From: Xanthomonas sp. CFBP 8443
GTDB taxonomy: Bacteria; Pseudomonadota; Gammaproteobacteria; Xanthomonadales; Xanthomonadaceae
Length of the DNA stretch: 64,000 bases
Direction of reading: 5' to 3'
Assembly (NCBI RefSeq): GCF_025666195.1
Contig: NZ_CP102592.1
Coordinates: forward strand, 558,001-622,000
The notes under the pieces were generated by a model that saw nothing but the letters and a program-made list of their open reading frames with translations, did no database searches and was not told where the DNA came from. A program made the translations under genes and the position numbers. This document shows positions 56,940 through 64,000 of the stretch, one piece after another. The first letter of the stretch is position 1; each line of letters starts with the position of its first letter.

Positions 56940-59279
56940 ATGAACGCGTTCCAGTCCACCCGCCCGTGGTACCGCTCGCCGTTGTCCCTGGCCATCGCCG
57001 GCAGCCTGGCGTGGGTGGCCACGGCCCCCGTCGCGGCGCAGCAGCCTCCCGCACTCCAGCCGGCCACCGCCGAGCGCCTGGCAACGCTCGACAAGGTGGA
57101 AGTCACCGCCAACAAGCGCGTCGAAAACATCCGCGACGTCGCCGCGTCCATCAGCGTCCTCGGCGAGCGCCAACTGGAAAACCTTGGCGCCAGTTCGCTG
57201 GCCGACTACGCGAGCCTGATCCCGGGAATGCAGGTGCAGGACAGCGGCAGCCCCGGGCAGACCTCGGTGTCGTTGCGCGGCATCTCCGCGCTGTCCTCCG
57301 GCGCCACGGTGGCGACCTACATCGACGAGGTTCCAGTCGGTTCGAGCGGCATCTACCAGGGCGCCAACACCTTGATGCTGGACGTGCTGCCCTACGACAT
57401 CACCCGGGTCGAAGTGCTGCGCGGGCCGCAAGGCACGCTGTACGGCGCCGGCGCCATCGGCGGCCTGCTCAAGTACGTGACGCGTGCGCCGGAGGTGAGC
57501 GGCGAGGAGTTCCGTCTCGGTGTCGGCCTGCGCTCGGTGGCCGGCGGCGGACAGGGCTGGAACACGCGCTTCGGCGCGAGCGTGCCGCTGAAGGAGGATC
57601 GCCTGGGGCTGCGCATGAGCTTTGCGCGCAACGAGCTGCCCGGCTACACCGACAACGCCACCGACGGCCGCAAGGACATCAACGACAGCGAACAGATGGG
57701 CGCCCGCGCGGCGCTGTTCTGGGACGGCGATGCGTTCGACGCGAACCTGTCGGTGCTGCAACAGCGCATCGATGCCGACGGCCGCGGCGGCACCGCGCTG
57801 GACCCGGACACGCTCGAGCCGCTGTTCGGCGACCACGTGGACCGGACCTGGCAACCGCAGCCGTTCTCCAAGGAACTGACCCTGACCGCGCTGAGCCTGG
57901 AGTGGGACCTGGGCTGGGCCGACCTGGTGTCGGCCACGGGCTGGTCGCAGACCGACACGATGACCCAGACCGATTCGACCATCCAGTTCGGCGAAGTCGC
58001 CAACCTGGTGCTCGGCCTGCCGGAGCCGGGCAGTTCTTTCGTGCGCTACGACTTCGACCTGGACAAGATCACCCAGGAACTGCGGCTGAGTTCGAAGAGC
58101 GGCGGCGCGTTCGAGTGGCTGCTGGGCGTGTTCTACACCAAGGAGGACGCGCTGCAGAGCCAGCTCGCCGCGCTGCGCCAGCGCGACGGTTCGCCGCTGC
58201 CGGCGCCCTACGACCAGATGTACGAAACGCTGACCTTCCTCGGCATGCCCAGCACCTACAAGGAGTTCGCGGTGTTCGCTAACGGCTCATGGCGCATCGG
58301 CGAGCGTTTCAAGATCGATGCCGGCGTGCGCCAGGCGCGCAACGAACAGTGGTTCAGCCAGAACGTGAGCGAGGGCATCCTGGTGCCGCTCGGCGATACG
58401 CCCGGCGAATCCGAAGAGGACGTGTTCACCTGGAGCCTGAGCCCACAGTTCAAGTTGAGCGAGGACAGCATGCTCTATGCGCGCGTGGCGACCGGCTACC
58501 AGCCGGGCGGGCCGAACGTGGCGCTGCCCGGCATCCCGCCCAAGGTGGATTCCTCGATGCTGACCAGCTACGAACTCGGGCTGAAGTCCCAGTTCGCCGA
58601 CCGCCGCGTGCAACTGGACCTGGCCGCGTTCCGCATCGAGTGGGACGACATCCAGGTCAGTTCCTCGTTCAATGGCATCGGCGGCCTGGTCAATGGCGGC
58701 GAAGCGACCAGCGAGGGCGCCGAACTGTCCACTTGGTTCCTGGCCACCGACCACTGGACCATCGGCTTCAACCTCGCCTATACCAAGGCCAGTATCAAGA
58801 ACGACTTCGCGCCCACGGTGATCCCGCAGGACGGCTTCGACATCGTGCTCAATACCGGCCTCGCCGGCGACCGGATGCCGTACGCGCCGCGGCTGGCGTG
58901 GGCGCTGAACACCGAATACGCCTTCGCCATCGGCGGCGGCTTCAACGGCCAGGTCGGCGCGTCGCTGCGCGGCGTGGGCTCGCAGCTCAACGCGACGACC
59001 GAGCGCCAGCGCGTGACCGCACCAGGCGACCCGTCGACCGTGCTGGACGAAGTGGTGACGCCGCCGCTGCGGCTGGACAGCTACCGCACCGTGGACGTGT
59101 ACGCGGGCATCGGCAGGAACAACTGGGAACTGCGCGTCTATGCCAACAATGTCACCAACGAAGACGCCTGGTCGTCGTTGTCGCCGGTGAACAGCGAGGT
59201 GAGCGGCACGCCGGTGCAGGTGGCGGCGGTGCCGATCCGGCCGCGCACCGTCGGCGTCGAGTTCGACTACCGGTTCTAG
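56940..59279 (+). CDS. TonB-dependent outer membrane receptor
   Basis: A 779-aa receptor. Signal peptide to about residue 30 (ending VAAQ), a plug domain beginning TLDKVEVTANKRVENIRDVAASISVLGERQLENLG, the TonB-plug motif VEVLRGPQGTLYGAGAIGGLLKYVTRAP, and a 22-strand barrel ending VGVEFDYRF with C-terminal Phe. The plug is of the type seen in receptors for small organic nutrients rather than siderophores. In this cluster it is the probable outer membrane importer of D-amino-acid peptides, with energy from TonB-ExbBD elsewhere. Promoter B lies in front of it. First gene of the right-hand unit. Confidence 0.92.
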   Translation: MNAFQSTRPWYRSPLSLAIAGSLAWVATAPVAAQQPPALQPATAERLATLDKVEVTANKRVENIRDVAASISVLGERQLENLGASSLADYASLIPGMQVQDSGSPGQTSVSLRGISALSSGATVATYIDEVPVGSSGIYQGANTLMLDVLPYDITRVEVLRGPQGTLYGAGAIGGLLKYVTRAPEVSGEEFRLGVGLRSVAGGGQGWNTRFGASVPLKEDRLGLRMSFARNELPGYTDNATDGRKDINDSEQMGARAALFWDGDAFDANLSVLQQRIDADGRGGTALDPDTLEPLFGDHVDRTWQPQPFSKELTLTALSLEWDLGWADLVSATGWSQTDTMTQTDSTIQFGEVANLVLGLPEPGSSFVRYDFDLDKITQELRLSSKSGGAFEWLLGVFYTKEDALQSQLAALRQRDGSPLPAPYDQMYETLTFLGMPSTYKEFAVFANGSWRIGERFKIDAGVRQARNEQWFSQNVSEGILVPLGDTPGESEEDVFTWSLSPQFKLSEDSMLYARVATGYQPGGPNVALPGIPPKVDSSMLTSYELGLKSQFADRRVQLDLAAFRIEWDDIQVSSSFNGIGGLVNGGEATSEGAELSTWFLATDHWTIGFNLAYTKASIKNDFAPTVIPQDGFDIVLNTGLAGDRMPYAPRLAWALNTEYAFAIGGGFNGQVGASLRGVGSQLNATTERQRVTAPGDPSTVLDEVVTPPLRLDSYRTVDVYAGIGRNNWELRVYANNVTNEDAWSSLSPVNSEVSGTPVQVAAVPIRPRTVGVEFDYRF

Positions 59280-59369
59280 CCGCGCACCGCCCGCCAGCGG
59301 CAGTCCGCATCGCATCGGGCGCCGTGCAACGGCGGTCCGCCCCACGATCCTCCAGGTGAACGACCGCGT

Positions 59370-60413
59370 ATGCCACAGACCCGCCCGCCATCCGCACCGG
59401 CATTGAAGGCGCTGCCAGGGCCGCATCTCCTGTTCCTCGGCGACGTCACCGAACCCGGCTACGCCAAGACCGCGTTCGGATTGCGCGACTGGGCGCCGGA
59501 GCGCTGCGTCGGCGAATTCGCCTGCGCCGGCGCGACCGTCACCACCGGCTTGCCGCGGATGACCCCGGCCGAGGCCGCCGCGCGCGGCGCGCGCTCGCTG
59601 GTCATCGGCGTGGCCAATGCCGGCGGCGTCATCCCGCAGGCCTGGGTGGGCTCGATCCTGCAGGCGATGGAAGCCGGCCTGGACATCGTCAGCGGCATGC
59701 ACGTGCGCATGAGCGAGATCGAGCGCCTGCGCGAGGCGGCCGCCGCGCTGGGGCGTCAGCTCATCGACGTGCGCCAGCCGCCGCCGGGCATCCGCGTCGC
59801 CACCGGCCAGCCGCGCCGCGGCAAGCGCTTGCTGACGGTCGGCACCGACTGCGCGTTGGGCAAGAAATACACCGCGCTGGCGCTGGCCAGGGGGTTCGCG
59901 CAACGCGGCGTCGATGCGGATTTCCGCGCCACCGGCCAGACCGGGATCATGCTCGCCGGCAGCGGCATGCCGATGGATGCGGTGGTGGCCGATTTCGCCG
60001 CCGGCGCAGCCGAGCTGCTTTCGCCCGAGGCCGCCGACGGCCACTGGGACGTGATCGAAGGGCAGGGTTCCTTGTTCCATCCGGCCTATGCGGGCGTCGC
60101 GCTGGCGCTGCTGCACGGCAGCCAGCCCGACGTGGTGGTGGTCTGCCACCAGCCCGGGCGCGAACGCGTGCTGGGCCATCCGCAGTTCGCACTGCCCAGC
60201 ATCGAGGAGACCATCGCGCTGGCGCTGCAGCTGGGGCGACGTACCAACCCGGCGATCCGCTGCGCGGGCGTGAGCCTCAACACGGCACACCTGGACGAAG
60301 CCTCGGCGCATGCACTGTGCGCGGCGGAGAGCAGGCGCCTGGGCTGCGCGGTCGCCGATCCGATGCGCGGCGGCGCGGCGTTCGACGCCTTGGTGGAGGA
60401 GTGCCTGGCATGA
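59370..60413 (+). CDS. dgcN: DUF1611 family, probable D-Glu N-acetyltransferase DgcN
   Basis: A 347-aa protein of the DUF1611 family. GPHLLFLGDVTEPGYAKTAFGLRDW is the N-terminal family start; LTVGTDCALGKKYTALALARGF carries a P-loop-like G-T-D-C-x-x-G-K-K-x motif; VIEGQGSLFHPAYAGVALALLHGSQPDVVVVCHQPGR is the second conserved block. DUF1611 proteins have been shown to be DgcN, which N-acetylates D-Glu before DgcA racemises it. The presence of both genes in one cluster is strong support. The start gives the family N-terminus. A tiny 18-codon frame overlaps its stop codon and leads into the transporter gene. Confidence 0.85.
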   Translation: MPQTRPPSAPALKALPGPHLLFLGDVTEPGYAKTAFGLRDWAPERCVGEFACAGATVTTGLPRMTPAEAAARGARSLVIGVANAGGVIPQAWVGSILQAMEAGLDIVSGMHVRMSEIERLREAAAALGRQLIDVRQPPPGIRVATGQPRRGKRLLTVGTDCALGKKYTALALARGFAQRGVDADFRATGQTGIMLAGSGMPMDAVVADFAAGAAELLSPEAADGHWDVIEGQGSLFHPAYAGVALALLHGSQPDVVVVCHQPGRERVLGHPQFALPSIEETIALALQLGRRTNPAIRCAGVSLNTAHLDEASAHALCAAESRRLGCAVADPMRGGAAFDALVEECLA

Positions 60414-60466
60414 AACTCGTCGATCTTGTTCTGCGTCGTATTCGCCTGCAGCGGTGCGCGCCGTGA
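60410..60466 (+). CDS. Tiny 18-aa open frame coupling dgcN to the transporter gene
   Basis: Reads MKLVDLVLRRIRLQRCAP. Its ATG overlaps the dgcN stop (ATGA) and its TGA overlaps the GTG of the transporter (GTGA), so it fills the spacer exactly. It has no known domain; the first half is amphipathic and the second half is basic. It may be a coupling peptide that delivers ribosomes to a gene with a poor ribosome site, or chance. Confidence 0.35.
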   Translation: MKLVDLVLRRIRLQRCAP

Positions 60467-61578
60467 GCGGCGCATCCACCTGGTTCCAGCGCTATCTGCT
60501 GCCGGGCTTCGTGTTCCAGGCGGCGGTGATCGCGGGCGGCTACGCCACCGGGCGCGAACTGGTGGAGTTCTTCCTGCCGGCCGGTCCCTGGGGCGGCCTG
60601 CTGGGCATGACGGTGAGCATGCTGGTGTGGAGCGCGGTGCTGATGGTCAGCTTCGAGCTGGCGCGGGTCGCACGCGCCTACGACTATCGATCCTTCTTCA
60701 AGGTACTGCTCGGCCGCGCCTGGTTCCTGTTCGAGATCGGCTACTTCGCGCTGATGATCGTGATCCTGGCGGTGATGGGCGCCGCCGCCGGCGAAATCGC
60801 GCACAGCCTGTTCGGCCTGCCCAAGCTGGCCGGTTCGCTGGGCATGATCGCCGCCACTGGCGCGATGCTGGTCTACAGCAGCGCGGCGATCGAGAAGTTC
60901 CTCACTGCGTCGGTGGGCTATCTGTACCTGGTCTATTTCATATTCCTGGTCTGGAGCGTGGTCGCCTTCGGCGGCCGCATCCAGGCCAACTTCGCGGCCG
61001 TGCCGCTCGCCGATGGCTGGTTCGGCGCCGGGCTCAGCTACGCCGGCTACAACGTCGCCACCATTCCCGCGGTGCTGTTCTGCATCCGCCATCTGCGCAG
61101 CCGCCGCGAGGCGCTGGCCGCCGGCGCGCTCGCCGGCCCGCTCGGCATGCTGCCGGGCGTGGTGTTCTACATCGCGATGATGGGCTACTACCGCGAGATC
61201 GGCGCCGAGGCGCTGCCCTCGGCGTTCCTGCTGGGCAAGCTGCACGCGCCGTGGTTCGAGTGGGCGTTCCAGATCGCGGTGCTGCTGACCCTGGTCGATA
61301 CCGGGGTGGCGTTGCTGCATGCCATCAACGAGCGCGTGGCCAAGACCTTCGGGGAACGGCAGCGGCCGATGCCGCGCGCGCTGCGCCCGGCGCTCGCGGT
61401 CGGCTCGATGCTGCTGGCGGTGTATGCCGCCAGCGCGGTGGGCCTGGTCGAGCTGATCGCCAAGGGTTACGGCACGCTGACCTGGCTGTTTCTGGCGGTC
61501 TACGTGCTGCCGCTGATGACCTGGGGCGTCTGGTTGCTGTGGCGCCGCCCGCAGCGCCTCGGCGCCGAGCTTCGCTAG
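60463..61578 (+). CDS. YkvI-like APC-superfamily membrane transporter
   Basis: A 371-aa membrane protein with about ten transmembrane segments. The N-terminus STWFQRYLLPGFVFQAAVIAGGYATGRELVEFFLPAGPWGGLLGM (G-G-G/A-Y-A-T-G-R-E) is the hallmark of YkvI-type membrane proteins, distantly related to amino-acid permeases. It probably carries an amino acid or its N-acyl derivative across the inner membrane. The start is probably GTG at 60463; a GTG at 60454 is possible. It has no clear ribosome site, consistent with coupling to the tiny frame before it. Confidence 0.8.
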   Translation: MSGASTWFQRYLLPGFVFQAAVIAGGYATGRELVEFFLPAGPWGGLLGMTVSMLVWSAVLMVSFELARVARAYDYRSFFKVLLGRAWFLFEIGYFALMIVILAVMGAAAGEIAHSLFGLPKLAGSLGMIAATGAMLVYSSAAIEKFLTASVGYLYLVYFIFLVWSVVAFGGRIQANFAAVPLADGWFGAGLSYAGYNVATIPAVLFCIRHLRSRREALAAGALAGPLGMLPGVVFYIAMMGYYREIGAEALPSAFLLGKLHAPWFEWAFQIAVLLTLVDTGVALLHAINERVAKTFGERQRPMPRALRPALAVGSMLLAVYAASAVGLVELIAKGYGTLTWLFLAVYVLPLMTWGVWLLWRRPQRLGAELR

Positions 61579-61597
61579 CCAACCCGTCCGGGAGTCC

Positions 61598-63211
61598 ATG
61601 ATGGCCGCCATTCCGAAATGCCTGCAGGCCGCGATCGTCGCGATCGCTCTTGCCTGGGCCGCCAGCGCGGCCGCCGCGCCGCCGCCGGGTTTCGACGCGC
61701 GCGTGGAGCGCATGCTCGCCGAACACGACGTGCCCGGCATGGCCATCGCCATCGTCGAGCAGGGCCGGATCGTGCAGGCGAAGGGCTATGGCGTACGCCG
61801 CCTGGGCGCAACCGAGGCGGTCGATGCGGACACCATCTTCCCCACCGGTTCCACCGGCAAGGCCTTCACCGCCGCGGCGCTGGCGATCCTGGTGGACGAG
61901 GGCAAGCTCGGCTGGGACGACAAGGTCATCGACCACCTGCCCGAGTTCCGCATGTACGACCCCTGGGTGACGCGCGAGATGACCGTGCGCGACCTGCTGG
62001 TCCATCGCAGCGGCCTGGGGCTGGGCGCGGGCGACCTGCTGTTCGTCCCGCGCAGTTCGCGCAGCCGCGGCGACATCGTGCGCGCGCTGCGCCACCTCAA
62101 GCCGGCCACCAGCTTCCGCAGCAACTACGCCTACGACAACATCCTGTACGTGGTCGCCGGCGAAGTGATCGCCGCGGCCAGCGGCCAGGACTGGGAAAGC
62201 TTCATGCGCGAGCGCGTGTTCAAGCCGGCGGGCATGGGCAGCTCGGTCAGCGACGAGAAGGACCGCTTCGCCAACCCGAACCGGGCGCAGCCGCATGCGC
62301 GCCTGGACCCGCGCGTACGCGGGCTCGGCCCGCAGCAGCTGCTGCCCGAGCGCGAGGGCCTGGGCCAGGTGGCCGCGCCGGCCGGCGGCCTGTCCTCCAG
62401 CGCCAACGACCTGGCGCGCTGGCTGCAGATCCAGCTGGCGCTCGGCGCATTGCCGGGCAGCGACGGCAAGCGCCTGTACAGCGCTGCGTCCGCACAGGCG
62501 ATGTGGACCCCGCAGGTGCCGGTGCCGATCAACCCGTACCCGGCGCCGGTCGCCGACATCACGCCGAACTTCTCCAGCTACGCGCTGGGCTGGAACGTGC
62601 AGGACTATCGCGGGGTCAAGGTCGTGCAGCACGGCGGCGCGGTGTTCGGCGTGCTGACCTTCATCGTGCTGGTGCCCGAGCGCAACCTGGGCATTTCGCT
62701 GCAGATCAATGCCGAGGACGTCGGCGTGATGCGCGGCCTGGGCTACGAACTGCTCGACCACTATCTGGGCTTCGCGCCGCGCGACTGGGTGGCGGCGTTC
62801 GACACCTGGTACCGGCAGCGCCTGGATGGCGGCCTGGCGGCCTTGCAGGCCGCCGGCAACAGCGCGCGCAAGGCATCGCGTCCCTCGCTGCCGGCCGCCG
62901 GCTATGCGGGCCGCTATGCCGATGCGTGGTATGGGCCGATCGAGATCGCCGACCGCGCGGGCAAGCTGCGGATCGACTTCAAGCAGACCCCCAACATGGC
63001 CGGGACGCTGCGCCATTGGCAGTACGACACCTTCCGTACCGAATGGGACGACCGCGCCATCGAGCCGGCCTACGTCACCTTCGCGCTGGATGCCGAAGGC
63101 AAGGTCGCGCGCATCGCGATGCAGCCGGTGTCGCCGCTCGCCGATTTCAGCTACGACTACCAGGACCTGCTGTTCGTTCCTGTGGCCGAAGGACAGGCGG
63201 CCAGGCCCTGA
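61598..63211 (+). CDS. Secreted serine hydrolase (beta-lactamase/D-aminopeptidase fold)
   Basis: A 537-aa protein: signal peptide to about residue 27 (ending SAAAA), then a penicillin-recognising fold with SxxK at Ser85-Lys88 ([10 protein letters not shown]), a YxN-type motif (Y179-D-N181) and HGG ([12 protein letters not shown]). The C-terminal 100 residues ([20 protein letters not shown]...) are a beta domain of the D-aminopeptidase B/C type. No membrane tail, unlike the first hydrolase of the cluster. A D-stereospecific peptidase or esterase role is inferred. CGGGAGTCC precedes the ATG. Last gene of the right-hand unit. Confidence 0.87.
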   Translation: MMAAIPKCLQAAIVAIALAWAASAAAAPPPGFDARVERMLAEHDVPGMAIAIVEQGRIVQAKGYGVRRLGATEAVDADTIFPTGSTGKAFTAAALAILVDEGKLGWDDKVIDHLPEFRMYDPWVTREMTVRDLLVHRSGLGLGAGDLLFVPRSSRSRGDIVRALRHLKPATSFRSNYAYDNILYVVAGEVIAAASGQDWESFMRERVFKPAGMGSSVSDEKDRFANPNRAQPHARLDPRVRGLGPQQLLPEREGLGQVAAPAGGLSSSANDLARWLQIQLALGALPGSDGKRLYSAASAQAMWTPQVPVPINPYPAPVADITPNFSSYALGWNVQDYRGVKVVQHGGAVFGVLTFIVLVPERNLGISLQINAEDVGVMRGLGYELLDHYLGFAPRDWVAAFDTWYRQRLDGGLAALQAAGNSARKASRPSLPAAGYAGRYADAWYGPIEIADRAGKLRIDFKQTPNMAGTLRHWQYDTFRTEWDDRAIEPAYVTFALDAEGKVARIAMQPVSPLADFSYDYQDLLFVPVAEGQAARP

Positions 63212-63530
63212 CCTGCGCACTGCGGCGCTTCGCTCGCACACAAGGCGGCGCGCGGCCGCCACGCACGCGTTTCACCCACGCGCCTGGCGCAGCGAACGCC
63301 GCTCGTCCGCAGCGCAGATCGGTGCGCCGGCAGCGGACACCGGACATCGGCCGGTCCTCCGGGGGATGAAGCACGGCCTTGGCCGAGTTTCTGCGTCCAT
63401 GCCACTATGGCCTACGTGCAGTCTCCCGACTGGCGGCGCAGGGTATCGACTAAAATTGCGGGTATCCAAGCGGGCACGAATCCGGGGTTCCAGGGTTCTG
63501 CGCCTTACTAATCAACTGGATGGACCGCAC
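63212..63530. other. Spacer between the cluster and trpG
   Basis: About 320 bases holding the trpG promoter region; otherwise no feature. I see neither a rho-independent terminator after the hydrolase gene nor another copy of the TTGACAATTCTCTGATT site. Confidence 0.5.
63451..63456 (+). promoter_or_regulatory. Candidate -10 box of trpG
   Basis: TAAAAT 75 bases before the trpG ATG, the same hexamer as before the J-domain/rpe operon. The -35 region is not consensus. Confidence 0.38.
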
Positions 63531-64000
63531 ATGCTGCTGATGCTCGACAACTACGACAGCTTCACCTACAACCTCGTGCAGTACCTGCAGGCGCTCGGCG
63601 CCGAGGTCAAGGTGGTGCGCAACGACGCGCTCAGCGTGGACGAGATCGAGCGCCTGGCGCCGGAGCGCATCGTGATCTCGCCCGGCCCGTGCACGCCGAA
63701 CGAGGCCGGGGTGTCGCTGCAGCTGATCGAGCGGCTCGGCCAGCACACGCCGATCCTGGGCGTGTGCCTGGGCCACCAGAGCATCGGCCAGGCCTACGGC
63801 GGCGAAGTGGTGCGTGCCGGCACCATCATGCACGGCAAGACCTCGCGCATCCGCCACGAGGGCCGCGGCGTGTTCGCCGGCCTGCCGGACCGCTACGAGG
63901 CCACCCGCTACCACTCGCTGGTGGTGGAGAAGACCACGCTGCCGGACTGCCTGGAAGTCACCGCCTGGACCGAGAACGAGGACGGCACGGTCGAGGAGAT
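63531..64000 (+). CDS. trpG: Anthranilate synthase component II, N-terminal part
   Basis: The first 156 residues of the glutamine amidotransferase that feeds ammonia to TrpE; the gene runs off the window. [20 protein letters not shown] is the family start; [13 protein letters not shown] is the oxyanion region; [17 protein letters not shown] contains the nucleophile Cys; [13 protein letters not shown] and YHSLVVE follow. The His and Glu of the triad lie beyond the edge. GGATGGACC precedes the ATG. It normally leads a trpGDC run. Confidence 0.96.
   Translation, partial: MLLMLDNYDSFTYNLVQYLQALGAEVKVVRNDALSVDEIERLAPERIVISPGPCTPNEAGVSLQLIERLGQHTPILGVCLGHQSIGQAYGGEVVRAGTIMHGKTSRIRHEGRGVFAGLPDRYEATRYHSLVVEKTTLPDCLEVTAWTENEDGTVEE

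Noticed and set aside
49580..63211. Calling the D-amino-acid cluster a recently acquired genomic island
   Set aside because: By eye its base composition and codon use resemble the flanks, and there is no integrase, tRNA target or direct-repeat boundary. Only the position between trpE and trpG hints at insertion.

Overview
The window is GC-rich, densely coded chromosomal DNA from a member of the Xanthomonadaceae, most likely Xanthomonas. The tryptophan 2,3-dioxygenase follows what I remember of the X. campestris enzyme almost residue for residue until its last 20 amino acids. The intergenic spaces carry the short palindromic repeats (TGTAGGAGCGGCTTCAGCCG type and ACCCTCACCCCAACCCCTCT type) that I associate with this family. 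I see no rRNA, tRNA, CRISPR array, transposase or integrase. Because of the GC content almost every gene has long open frames opposite it; these were left out.

Layout. 1-8.4 kb: end of a DUF808 membrane protein, a GGDEF diguanylate cyclase, a PfkB sugar kinase, three tandem repeat units, a small NAD-binding protein, an OprB-type sugar porin, an SDR oxidoreductase and a DUF6172 protein. 8.6-16.6 kb: a RhlE-like RNA helicase, a secreted M4 metalloprotease and a branched-chain 2-oxoacid dehydrogenase operon (E1 alpha, E1 beta, SH3-like protein, E2, no E3). 16.6-24.5 kb: a repeat-rich gap, a 1187-aa ExeM/NucH-type secreted nuclease, tryptophan 2,3-dioxygenase, a POT peptide transporter and a thioredoxin-like lipoprotein. 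25-28.5 kb: tyrosine degradation (MarR regulator, hppD, hmgA), with a DUF559 gene bounded by inverted repeats inserted between hppD and hmgA. 28.5-42.6 kb: small lipoproteins, a CaCA antiporter, the six-gene Mrp/Pha antiporter operon (fused AB, C, D, E, F, G), a DUF962 protein and purC. 42.7-49.5 kb: a J-domain protein, rpe, a GNAT, a YegS-like lipid kinase, trpE, a threonine-aldolase-like enzyme and a SIMPL protein.

49.6-63.2 kb is the most interesting part. It holds two convergently organised halves of what looks like one D-glutamate / D-amino-acid peptide scavenging system. The genes are an XRE-cupin regulator; a serine hydrolase with a membrane tail, a DgcA-like racemase, a POT-type transporter and an N-acyl-D-amino-acid deacylase-like lipoprotein; then a TonB-dependent receptor, a DgcN-like (DUF1611) N-acetyltransferase, a YkvI-like transporter and a second serine hydrolase. 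The two transcription units start from near-identical promoters: the same 17 bases from the -35 box onward, then a dyad over the -10. This points to one regulator, probably the XRE-cupin protein, acting on both. The model is uptake of D-Glu-containing peptides or N-acyl-D-amino acids, extracytoplasmic trimming, N-acetylation of D-Glu by DgcN and racemisation to N-acetyl-L-Glu by DgcA. The cluster lies between trpE and trpG, about 16 kb apart here.
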